Positions 9,231 to 16,830 of a DNA stretch of 64,000 bases are shown in pieces. This DNA comes from Croceicoccus sp. (GTDB taxonomy: Bacteria; Pseudomonadota; Alphaproteobacteria; Sphingomonadales; Sphingomonadaceae). The translations under genes were made by a program, and so were the position numbers. Positions within the stretch are counted from its first letter, which is position 1. Each line of letters starts with the position of its first letter. The stretch is from positions 124,001 through 188,000 of the forward strand of contig NZMY01000014.1 of assembly GCA_002694745.1 (NCBI GenBank), read 5' to 3'. The notes below the pieces were generated by a model, which had not been told where the DNA came from, ran no database searches, and was given only the letters and a program-made list of their open reading frames with translations.

Positions 9231-10588
9231 TTGCCTTCCTTCTTCTTCTTTTTCATCGCATCGTGGAATCGGTCGGCCCAGCCGGGTTTCACCAGCTGCT
9301 CGCCGCGCACCATGCGCAATTCTCCGTCACCGACGTCGCGGGTGACCGCGCTGCCCGCCCCGACGATGGCATCCGCGCCGATCTTCAGCGGCGCGATCAG
9401 GGCCGAATTCGATCCGATGAAGGCGCGCTCGCCGATTTCGGTCCGGTGCTTGAAATAGCCGTCGTAATTGCAGGTGATCGTGCCCGCCCCGATATTCGCG
9501 CCCGCCCCGATGGTGGCATCGCCCAGATAGGAAAGATGGTTGGCCTTGGCCCCTTCGCCCAGCGTGCTGTTCTTCATCTCGACGAAATTGCCCAGCTTCG
9601 ACCCCGGCTCCATCACCGCGCCGGGGCGCAGGCGGGCATAGGGGCCGACGTCGCAGCCCTTGCCAACAACGGCGCCTTCCAGATGGCTGAAGGCGCGGAT
9701 CGTGGCGTTGGCGGCGACTTTCACGCCCGGGCCGAACACGACATTGGGTTCGACGACGACATCCTCGGCCAGCTCGGTGTCCCAGCTGAAGAATACGGTT
9801 TCGGGGGCGCGCAAAGTGGTGCCCGCGTCCATCGCCTCGGCTCGGCGGAAATCCTGCCACTGCGCTTCGGCCTCGGCCAGTTCGGCGCGGCTGTTGATGC
9901 CTGCGACTTCGCCGGGATCGTCGGTTTCCACCACCGCGCAGGGCCGGCCGTCGGCGGTGGCGAGATTGACGATGTCGGGCAGGTAATATTCGCCCTGCGC
10001 ATTGTCGTTGCCGACCCGTTCCAGCAGAGCGAACAGCGCATCGCCGCGCACCGCCATCACGCCGGAATTGCACAATGTGCAGGCCCGTTCCTCGTCGCTG
10101 GCGTCCTTGTGCTCGACCATTTTGGCGATGCGGCCACCGTCTTCGGCGATGATGCGGCCATAGGACTTGGTGTCGCCGGGGCGGAAGCCCAGCACCACCG
10201 CGGGCGGCGCGTCATCGGCGTGGAGGCGGCGCTGCATCGCCTGCATCGTCGCGCCGCGCAGGAAGGGCACGTCGCCATAAAGGATCAGCACATCGCCCGA
10301 AAAACCGGCCAGCGCCTCGCGCGCCTGCAGCACCGCGTGGCCGGTGCCCAGCTGCCGGTCCTGCACCGCGAAATCGGCCTTGCCCTTCAGCGCGCCCTCG
10401 ACCTGTTCGCGCAGATCGCCGGTGACGACGATGAAGCGCGTGGGATTGAGCGCGGCGGCGCTGGCCATCAGGTGCTCGATCATCGGACGGCCCGCGATGG
10501 GGTGGAGCACCTTGTGCAGCGCGCTTTTCATGCGCGTGCCCTTGCCCGCGGCAAGGATGATGACGGCAAGCTGGTTCGTTTCTGTCAC
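9227..10588 (-). CDS. glmU: Bifunctional N-acetylglucosamine-1-phosphate uridyltransferase / glucosamine-1-phosphate acetyltransferase
   Basis: A 453-residue protein from a GTG start (VTETNQLAV...). The open frame runs upstream to 11344, antisense to gph, but conserved sequence begins here. The uridyltransferase domain has LAAGKGTRMKS near residues 12-22 and the GDVP metal-site region. The C-terminal half is a left-handed beta helix of hexapeptide repeats with the acetyltransferase signatures (YARLRPGAVM, NFVEMKNS, YLGDATIGAGANIGAG, CNYDG). It forms UDP-GlcNAc for cell-wall precursors. The extreme C-terminus is unusually lysine-rich (MKKKKKEGK). It is divergent from gph with about 80 bases between the starts. 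Confidence 0.97.
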   Translation of the reverse strand: MTETNQLAVIILAAGKGTRMKSALHKVLHPIAGRPMIEHLMASAAALNPTRFIVVTGDLREQVEGALKGKADFAVQDRQLGTGHAVLQAREALAGFSGDVLILYGDVPFLRGATMQAMQRRLHADDAPPAVVLGFRPGDTKSYGRIIAEDGGRIAKMVEHKDASDEERACTLCNSGVMAVRGDALFALLERVGNDNAQGEYYLPDIVNLATADGRPCAVVETDDPGEVAGINSRAELAEAEAQWQDFRRAEAMDAGTTLRAPETVFFSWDTELAEDVVVEPNVVFGPGVKVAANATIRAFSHLEGAVVGKGCDVGPYARLRPGAVMEPGSKLGNFVEMKNSTLGEGAKANHLSYLGDATIGAGANIGAGTITCNYDGYFKHRTEIGERAFIGSNSALIAPLKIGADAIVGAGSAVTRDVGDGELRMVRGEQLVKPGWADRFHDAMKKKKKEGK

Positions 10589-10669
10589 GGCGGTCCCGGT
10601 AATCAGGGGTTGGTCAGGGTTGCGGGCAGGCTTGCCAGCAAATTGTTGCGGTTTCCATAGGCACAAGGC

Positions 10670-11380
10670 ATGCGCGCACAGATGTCCGAACGTCCCGAAC
10701 CCGCAATCCGTTTCCGGCCCATCCGCTTTGCCATCGTCGGCTTCGACCTCGACGGCACGCTGCTCGATACCGCACCCGATATCGCGCATGCCCTGAACCA
10801 CGCCTTGCGCGCGGCGGGCAGGCCCGCGCTGCCGCTTGACGAGGTGCGCCCGATGATCGGCGGCGGGGCCAAGAAGCTGCTGGCCAAAGCGCTGGGCCAA
10901 GGGGCGCGCGTGCCCGAGGACGAGCTGGCGCCGCTCTACCGGATGCTGCTGGACCATTACGCCGCCCATATCGCGGTGGAGACGCGGGCCTATGACGGGC
11001 TTGAGCGGGCGCTGGACGCGCTTGCGGAGCAGGGCGCCGTGCTGGGCGTGGCGACCAACAAGCTGGAAGCCTTGGCCGCCGATCTGCTGGGGCAGATGGG
11101 GCTGGCGGACCGCTTTGCCGCGATCGTCGGCGGCGACACGCTGGGGACCGACCGTGCCAAGCCGCTGCCCGACATGCTGCACCACATGGCCGAGGCCTGC
11201 GGCGGCGGGGAGATGGCCTTCGTCGGCGATTCGGCGTTCGACATGAAGGCGGCGCGCGCGGCGGGCGTGCCGGGGATCGCGGTCAGCTTCGGCTATCCGG
11301 GGATGGCGGTCGCGGCACTGGGCGCGGACCGGGTCATCGACCATTACGACGAATTGCTGCCCGTCCTGACTGAATTATAG
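10670..11380 (+). CDS. gph: Phosphoglycolate phosphatase (HAD superfamily)
   Basis: A 236-residue HAD hydrolase. Motif I is FDLDGTLLDT, with the nucleophile Asp26 and acid Asp28. Motif II is GVATNK, the lysine of motif III lies in the DRAKPLPDML region, and motif IV is FVGDSAFDMKAA. A helical cap domain sits between I and II, as in Gph, which clears phosphoglycolate from oxygenation reactions or DNA repair. ATG 10670 or ATG 10682 could be the start; neither has a strong ribosome site. It diverges from glmU. Related HADs with other small phosphates cannot be excluded. Confidence 0.85.
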   Translation: MRAQMSERPEPAIRFRPIRFAIVGFDLDGTLLDTAPDIAHALNHALRAAGRPALPLDEVRPMIGGGAKKLLAKALGQGARVPEDELAPLYRMLLDHYAAHIAVETRAYDGLERALDALAEQGAVLGVATNKLEALAADLLGQMGLADRFAAIVGGDTLGTDRAKPLPDMLHHMAEACGGGEMAFVGDSAFDMKAARAAGVPGIAVSFGYPGMAVAALGADRVIDHYDELLPVLTEL

Positions 11381-11401
11381 GCGCCGAACTATAGGCGCGA
11401 A

Positions 11402-11485
11402 AAGTGACAACGGTGACACGTCCTACAGGCACTGTCACCCGCCGCAAACCCGCGGGATTGCGCGCTTTGCGGGCCAAAAGTGACA
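11402..11485. repeat. Cluster of four GTGACA / TGTCAC motifs
   Basis: In the convergent gap after gph the hexamer GTGACA occurs at 11404, 11413 and 11480, and inverted (TGTCAC) at 11433. GGTGACA at 11412-11418 and TGTCACC at 11433-11439 form an inverted pair. The role is unknown. It lies downstream of both flanking genes, so it is not an obvious promoter operator. Confidence 0.4.
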
Positions 11486-11519
11486 CATCGACCTGCGAGA
11501 GAGAATTACGCGTGAAAGA

Positions 11520-11546
11520 GCCGCGGCGGAAGAATCGCGCCGCGGC
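11520..11546. terminator. Candidate bidirectional terminator or hairpin between gph and gapR
   Basis: Perfect 9-base arms GCCGCGGCG (11520-11528) and CGCCGCGGC (11538-11546) with a 9-base loop, placed between the 3' ends of two convergent genes. There is no clear T tract, so intrinsic termination is likely but not certain. Confidence 0.45.
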
Positions 11547-11598
11547 CTCAATCGCCATTTTGCCGGATGTAGGACAGTAAAACCCGTCAGGTCGGCGG

Positions 11599-11841
11599 TC
11601 AGCCGATGCCGAGCGCGGCCTTGTAGGTTTCGAGGATCAGTTCCATCTCGCGGCGGTCGTCGGCGTTCATCTTGCGCAGGCGCACGATCTGGCGCATGAT
11701 CTTGACGTCGTAGCCGACCGCTTTCGCCTCGGCATAGACGTCACGGATATCGTCGGAGATCCCCTTCTTTTCCTCTTCGAGGCGTTCGACGCGCTCGATC
11801 AGAAGGCGCAGGCGATCGTCGGTGTTTTCGGCTTCGGCCAT
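11599..11841 (-). CDS. gapR: GapR family nucleoid-associated protein (DUF2312)
   Basis: An 80-residue protein of almost purely helical, charged sequence. It contains the family core RLLIERVERLEEEKK and the downstream YAEAKAVGYDVKIMRQIVR region, matching DUF2312/GapR of alphaproteobacteria. GapR clamps overtwisted DNA ahead of polymerases and aids replication and topology control. ATG 11841 is chosen because CGGAG lies 8 bases upstream; the frame stays open to 11865. The gene is convergent with gph and transcribed separately from the DUF1244 gene. Confidence 0.9.
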   Translation of the reverse strand: MAEAENTDDRLRLLIERVERLEEEKKGISDDIRDVYAEAKAVGYDVKIMRQIVRLRKMNADDRREMELILETYKAALGIG

Positions 11842-11977
11842 CGGGTCAGCTCCGGTGAGAATCAATCAGGGAATCGCGAAAGAGCGGCCTGATAGGCAGC
11901 GAGGGCCCCCGGGTGAAGACGCGGCGCGGCAAGTTATCCCCATGGCGTGGATAAGTGGCCGGCCCCCGCCCGATGGG

Positions 11978-12307
11978 TCAGGGAAGCGCGCTGCGAACCT
12001 GGTTCTTCGCCACGCTGTCCTCCATCCGCGCGATCTGCTCGCCCGAGGCCGGGGTCTGGCGGGTCGCTTTCCATTCGTCCATCGGCATGCCGTGGATCAG
12101 CTCGCGCGCCTGCGCCTTGTCGCCGGGATAGCCCGCGTCGCGGATCCAGTCGGCCAGACAATTGCGGCAAAAGCCCGCCAGCCCCATCAGATCGATGTTC
12201 TGCGCGTCGTGGCGGTGCTGCAGATGGCGGACGAGGCGGCGGAACGCATCGGCCGCGACATCGTCGGGAAGCTGGTCGAGCGGGTCGTGCGGGGTAGAAT
12301 CGTCCAT
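11978..12307 (-). CDS. DUF1244 family protein
   Basis: A 109-residue protein from ATG 12307, which has GGAG 8 bases upstream; the frame is open to 12424. The conserved core is AFRRLVRHLQHR...NIDLMGLAGFCRNCLADW, with a Cys-x-x-Cys pair in GFCRNC, as in the DUF1244 (SMc-type) family. A structural zinc or redox role for the cysteines is possible but not known. It is divergent from pyk with about 120 bases between the starts. Confidence 0.85.
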   Translation of the reverse strand: MDDSTPHDPLDQLPDDVAADAFRRLVRHLQHRHDAQNIDLMGLAGFCRNCLADWIRDAGYPGDKAQARELIHGMPMDEWKATRQTPASGEQIARMEDSVAKNQVRSALP

Positions 12308-12429
12308 CGTCGTCACTCCGGTTTCGCAATTGTCGGGCAATTGCCCCTGACACGGCTTGCGCCATGCCATGCGTCTGAATAGGTCAGTCGCTGAATCTAT
12401 CCCCATCCAGCTATCATCGGGCATCTATC

Positions 12430-13896
12430 TTGGCAAAGTTCGAACCGCGCGACCGCAAGGTCAAGATTCTCGCCACGCTGGGCCCTGCCAGCGCCAATCC
12501 CGACATGATCGCAAGGCTGCACCGCGCCGGCGCCGATGCGTTCCGCATCAACATGAGCCATGCGGACCACGAGACGCATGCGAAAACCTTTACCGCGATC
12601 CGCGAGTACGAGGCGAAGATCGGCCAGCCGATCGGCATCTTGTGCGATCTGCAGGGGCCGAAACTGCGCGTCGGCAAGTTCGAGAACGGCAAGGCCGTGA
12701 TCCCGCACGGGCGCCATTTCACGCTGGACCGCAACCCTGAGCCGGGGAACGAGACGCGCGTTCAATTGCCGCATCCCGAATTGTTCGGCCTGCTGCAAAA
12801 GGGGCAGCGCCTGCTGCTCGACGACGGCAAGCTGCGGCTGCGCGTGATCCGCGCGGACGAGAACGAGATCTTGTGCAGCGCCGAGGTCGGCGGCGTGATT
12901 TCGGACCGCAAGGGCGTGAACGTGCCCGATGCCGAGGTGCCGATCCCCGCGCTGACCGACAAGGACCGCCGCGATCTGGCCTTCGCCATCCAGCAAAAGG
13001 CCGACTGGATCGGCCTGTCCTTCGTGCAGCGGCCCGAGGATTTGGCCGAGGCGCGCAAGCTAATGGGCGGTTACGGCGCGCTGATGGCCAAGATCGAGAA
13101 GCCGCTGGCGGTGCGCCATCTGGACGAGATCCTCGAGATGTCGGACGGTCTGATGGTCGCGCGCGGCGATCTGGGCGTGGAGCTGAACCCCGAGGAAGTG
13201 CCCCCGCTGCAGAAGCGCATCGTCCAGGAGGCGCGCAAGGCGGGCAAGCCCGTCGTCGTCGCGACGCAGATGCTGGAATCCATGATCGAGAGCCCCGCGC
13301 CGACCCGCGCCGAGGTGTCCGACGTGGCCAACGCGGTTTATGACGGCGCGGACGCGGTGATGCTGTCGGCGGAAACCGCGGCGGGCCAGTGGCCCGAGGA
13401 AGCGGTCACCATCATGCACCGCATCGCCAAGCAGGTCGAAAAGGACCCCGGCTATGACGAGCGCATCTCGCTGGGCCGGGTGACGCCCGATGCGACCACC
13501 TCGGACGCGCTGGCAGAGGCATGTGCGTCGATTGCGCGGGCGCTGAAGATCTCGGCGATTACGGTGTTCACCTCGTCCGGATCGTCGGCGCGGCGCGTGG
13601 CGCGTGAACGGCCCAAGGTGCCGCTGCTGGTGCTGACGCCCTCGCAGATCACGGCGCGGCGCGTGGCGCTGCTCTGGGGCGCGCATGCGGTGCGGACCAA
13701 GGACATCGGCAGTTTCGAGGAGATGATCGGCAAGGGCAAGCGCATGGCGCTGCGCCACGGGTTCGGCGCGGCGGGTGCGCGGGTGGTGGTTCTGGCGGGT
13801 GTGCCCTTCGGCAAGCCGGGCGCGACCAACCTGCTGCATGTCGTCACGCTGCAGGGCGACGAGCTGGACCGCCACAAGGGCGAAGGCGCCGCTTGA
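12430..13896 (+). CDS. pyk: Pyruvate kinase
   Basis: A 488-residue protein of normal length beginning at a TTG (MAKFEPRDRKVKILATLGPAS). Clear signatures are LGPAS, the RINMSH substrate loop, LCDLQGPKLR, the catalytic lysine in LMAKIEKP, MVARGDLGVE and the signature VATQMLESM. The C-terminal domain starts near residue 350. It converts PEP and ADP to pyruvate and ATP at the end of the Entner-Doudoroff pathway or glycolysis. The TTG start lacks a strong ribosome site but fits the family N-terminus. Confidence 0.96.
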   Translation: MAKFEPRDRKVKILATLGPASANPDMIARLHRAGADAFRINMSHADHETHAKTFTAIREYEAKIGQPIGILCDLQGPKLRVGKFENGKAVIPHGRHFTLDRNPEPGNETRVQLPHPELFGLLQKGQRLLLDDGKLRLRVIRADENEILCSAEVGGVISDRKGVNVPDAEVPIPALTDKDRRDLAFAIQQKADWIGLSFVQRPEDLAEARKLMGGYGALMAKIEKPLAVRHLDEILEMSDGLMVARGDLGVELNPEEVPPLQKRIVQEARKAGKPVVVATQMLESMIESPAPTRAEVSDVANAVYDGADAVMLSAETAAGQWPEEAVTIMHRIAKQVEKDPGYDERISLGRVTPDATTSDALAEACASIARALKISAITVFTSSGSSARRVARERPKVPLLVLTPSQITARRVALLWGAHAVRTKDIGSFEEMIGKGKRMALRHGFGAAGARVVVLAGVPFGKPGATNLLHVVTLQGDELDRHKGEGAA

Positions 13897-13927
13897 CGGC
13901 GGAATACGCGCGACGCATGGCGCGGGC

Positions 13928-14938
13928 ATGACAACCCGCCTGTTCGTTTCCGACAATTCCGCCGCCGTCCACCCGCATGTGTGGGAGGCGATGCGCGCCG
14001 CCGATGCGCCCGACATGCCCTATGACGGCGATGCGCTGTCGCAGGGGCTGGATGCGCGCTTTTCCGCGCTGTTCAGGCGCGAATGCGCGGTGGTGTGGGC
14101 GGGCACCGGCACGGCGTCCAATGCGCTGGCGCTGGCCTGCCTGACGCCGCCCTATGGCGGGATCGTGTGCCATTACGACGCCCATGTCGAAGCGGACGAG
14201 GGCGGCGCGCCCGAGTTCTTCACCCATGGCGCCAAGCTGATGCTTGCCGACGGCGAGGGCGCCAAGGTCACGCCCGAGCCCGTCGCGGCGGTGATCGACC
14301 CGATCCGGGATGACGTGCACCGCGTGCAGCCGGTGACGCTGGCGCTGACGCAGGCGACCGAGCAGGGGCGGGTCTATACGCCGGACGAGCTGGCGGCGCT
14401 GACGGATTTCGCGCGCGGGCGTGGGCTGCGGGTGCATCTCGACGGGGCGCGTTTCGCCAATGCGGTCGCGCATTTGGGCTGCTCGCCCGCCGAGGCGGCG
14501 GCGGTGCAGGGGATCGACAGCCTCTCTTTCGGTTTCATCAAGAACGGCGGGATGGGGGCCGAGGCTCTGCTGCTGTTTGACACCGCGCTGGCCGACCAGT
14601 GCCGCCGCCGCCACAAGCGCGCGGGGCAGCTGCAGTCCAAGGGCCGCTACATGGCGGCGCAGCTGCACGCGATGCTGGACGACGACATCTGGCTGGAAAA
14701 CGGGCGCGCCGCCAATCGCGCCGCGCGGATCGTGGCCGAAGCCGCGCCCGAACGCCTGCTGGATCAGGTCGATGCGAACGAGGTCTTCATGCGGCTGTCG
14801 GCAGCGGAGCGCGAGTCTTTGCGGTCGCAGGGTTTCGCGTTCTACGACTGGTCGGACACATCGGCGCGTTTCGTGACCGCGTGGAACACCAGCGCCGAGG
14901 ATGCGGATGCGCTGGCCAAGGCACTGGCCGCGCTGTGA
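13928..14938 (+). CDS. Low-specificity L-threonine aldolase (PLP enzyme)
   Basis: A 336-residue aspartate-aminotransferase-fold protein from ATG 13928; the frame is open from 13775 within pyk but the conserved start is MTTRLFVSDNS. Family signatures are the AVVWAGTGTASNALAL cofactor-binding region, LHLDGARFANA-type sequence (here VHLDGARFANA) and the Schiff-base lysine in SFGFIKNGG. It splits threonine or allo-threonine to glycine and acetaldehyde. It overlaps the following transporter by a GTGA, so the two are probably co-translated. Related beta-eliminating lyases are a less likely alternative. Confidence 0.88.
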   Translation: MTTRLFVSDNSAAVHPHVWEAMRAADAPDMPYDGDALSQGLDARFSALFRRECAVVWAGTGTASNALALACLTPPYGGIVCHYDAHVEADEGGAPEFFTHGAKLMLADGEGAKVTPEPVAAVIDPIRDDVHRVQPVTLALTQATEQGRVYTPDELAALTDFARGRGLRVHLDGARFANAVAHLGCSPAEAAAVQGIDSLSFGFIKNGGMGAEALLLFDTALADQCRRRHKRAGQLQSKGRYMAAQLHAMLDDDIWLENGRAANRAARIVAEAAPERLLDQVDANEVFMRLSAAERESLRSQGFAFYDWSDTSARFVTAWNTSAEDADALAKALAAL

Positions 14939-15927
14939 CGGATACGCAGGCCTCGCTGCTGAAGCGCTGGGGGCCGTTCGTCCTTGTGACGCTGATCTGG
15001 AGTTCGACCTGGCTGGTCATCAAGGACCAGATCGGGCTGGGCACGCCGGGCTGGTCGATCACCTTGCGCTTTGCCATCGCGACCGTCGGCATGTTCGTGC
15101 TGTGCGCGGTCAGGGGCGACGGCTGGCGGCTGAAACCGGGGTGGCTGCCGGTCGTGGGCCTGGTGGGGATCTGCCAGTTCACCGGCAATTTCCAGTTCGT
15201 CTACCGCGCGGAGCAATATCTGACCTCGGGCATCGTCGCGGTGTTCTTCGGCCTGCTGCTGGTGCCCAATGCGATCCTGTCGCGGCTGGTGCTGGGGCAG
15301 CGCAGTTCCAGGCGGTTCATCGTCGGATCCGCCATCGCGATCGCGGGCATCATGCTGCTGTTCGCGCATGAATACCGGACCGCCGGGGTCGACCGCGGGG
15401 TCGTCGCGGGCATCGTGCTGGCGACGCTGGCCATGCTGGCCGCATCGATCGCCAATATCACCCAGGCGACGCCCGCCGCGCATCGCCAGCCGTTCCTGCC
15501 GATGCTGGCATGGTCGATGGCGCTGGGGACATTGATCGACGCGGCGCTGGCGCTGGGGATGGAAGGCTGGCCGGTGTGGCCCGATGGCTGGCGCTATTAC
15601 GCGGGGGTCGGCTATCTGGCGATCATCGGGTCGGTCGCGACGTTCCCGCTCTATTTCGGGCTGGTGCGCACGATGGGGGCGGGGCAGGCGGCCTATGTCG
15701 GGGTGGCGGTGCCGCCGATCGCCATGCTGATCTCGACCCTGTTCGAAGGCTATCAGTGGAGCGTCATGGCCGCGGGCGGGGTGGCGCTGGCGATGGTGGG
15801 GCTGATCATCGCGATCCGCACCCGCCCCAAGCCGCGCAGCACCGAGGGCGAGGCCGAACCGCCGCTGTCAGCCGAGACCGCCATCCGCGAGGCTGGCCGA
15901 GTCGCTGCCCGCGAGGCAGGCGACTAG
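14935..15927 (+). CDS. DMT (EamA) family drug/metabolite transporter
   Basis: A 330-residue inner-membrane protein starting at GTG 14935, which overlaps the aldolase stop (GTGA). Ten hydrophobic segments are arranged as two EamA repeats; the first begins FVLVTLIWSSTWLVIKDQIG, and the W/STW pattern is typical. The C-terminal tail (RTRPKPRSTEGEAE...) is cytosolic and charged. The substrate is unknown; linkage to threonine aldolase hints at amino-acid-related export but does not prove it. The last 60 bases lie antisense to the 3' end of the epimerase-like gene. Confidence 0.85.
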   Translation: MTDTQASLLKRWGPFVLVTLIWSSTWLVIKDQIGLGTPGWSITLRFAIATVGMFVLCAVRGDGWRLKPGWLPVVGLVGICQFTGNFQFVYRAEQYLTSGIVAVFFGLLLVPNAILSRLVLGQRSSRRFIVGSAIAIAGIMLLFAHEYRTAGVDRGVVAGIVLATLAMLAASIANITQATPAAHRQPFLPMLAWSMALGTLIDAALALGMEGWPVWPDGWRYYAGVGYLAIIGSVATFPLYFGLVRTMGAGQAAYVGVAVPPIAMLISTLFEGYQWSVMAAGGVALAMVGLIIAIRTRPKPRSTEGEAEPPLSAETAIREAGRVAAREAGD

Positions 15928-16695
15928 CCCCTCGCGGTAGGTGGGGTAGGCGGGCTGCCATTCCAGCACGCGCTTTGCCTTGATATTCGCGACGCGCCGG
16001 TTCTCGGCATAAAATCCGCGCGCCATGGGGGAGAGATCGGCTTCCTCCAGCGTCTGCAAGGGCGGCGGGGCGGTGCCGAGCAGGCGGCAGGCTTCCTCGA
16101 TCACAGTGTTCTGCGGGCAGGGCAGGTCGTCGGACAGATTATAGGCACCGCGCGGCGCACGCTGCTTCAGCGCGAGGGCGACCCCCTCGGCAATGTCGCG
16201 GACATGCACGCGGCTGAACACCTGGCCGGGAATGTCGATGCGGTTGGCGCGGCCTTCTCGCACGCGGTCGAGCGCGCTGCGTCCCGGTCCGTAGATGCCG
16301 GGCAGGCGGAATACCCGCGCGCCAAGGCCCAGCCATGCCTCGTCCGCCTCGCTGCGGGCCGAGCGTCTGCCGGTGCCGGTGGGCGCGGTTTCGTCGACCC
16401 ATGCCCCGTCCGCATCGCCATAGACGCCGGTGGAGGAGAGATAGCCGATCCAGCCATCGAAGCGCGCCAGATCCGCGCCATAGTCCGCCAGCACCTGATC
16501 GCTGCCGCTCTGCCGGTCGGGCGGGACCGAGGACAGCACCGCATCCGCCTTACCCAGCGCGAACTGCACAGCGTCCTTGTCGGCGAAGTCCAGCGTGCCG
16601 TCGCGTCCCGTCGCCTCGACCGCCCAGCCATGCGGTTCGAGCCGCGCCGCCACATGTTTCGCCGTATAGCCGAGGCCAAAGATCAGAAGTCGCAT
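15868..16695 (-). CDS. SDR family NAD(P)-dependent epimerase/reductase-like protein
   Basis: A 275-residue protein with an N-terminal Rossmann motif FGLGYTAKHVA (GxGxxxxH form, residues 6-16) and the extended-SDR substrate region YLSSTGVYGDADG. RLPGIYGPGRSALD follows. This pattern is that of YeeZ-like NAD-dependent epimerase/dehydratases. The classical YxxxK is not clearly present (STGVYGDADG), so catalysis may be altered. It faces the DMT gene head-on with a 60-base overlap of the 3' ends. Physiological substrate unknown. Confidence 0.8.
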   Translation of the reverse strand: MRLLIFGLGYTAKHVAARLEPHGWAVEATGRDGTLDFADKDAVQFALGKADAVLSSVPPDRQSGSDQVLADYGADLARFDGWIGYLSSTGVYGDADGAWVDETAPTGTGRRSARSEADEAWLGLGARVFRLPGIYGPGRSALDRVREGRANRIDIPGQVFSRVHVRDIAEGVALALKQRAPRGAYNLSDDLPCPQNTVIEEACRLLGTAPPPLQTLEEADLSPMARGFYAENRRVANIKAKRVLEWQPAYPTYREGLVACLAGSDSASLADGGLG

Positions 16696-16830
16696 CGGCC
16701 CTAGTTAGGGTCCCTGCGCCCCGCCGCGTAGGGGTCGGCGCACGATTGCGGATAAATTCCGGCGGACAGGGCGGCGCGAAGGCAGAATAGGGCTTGAGAA
16801 AACCGCCGCAAACCGCATCTAGGATTAATT

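Noticed and set aside
9113-10660. 515-codon plus-strand frame over glmU
   Set aside because: Antisense to clear GlmU hexapeptide repeats; no recognisable domains.
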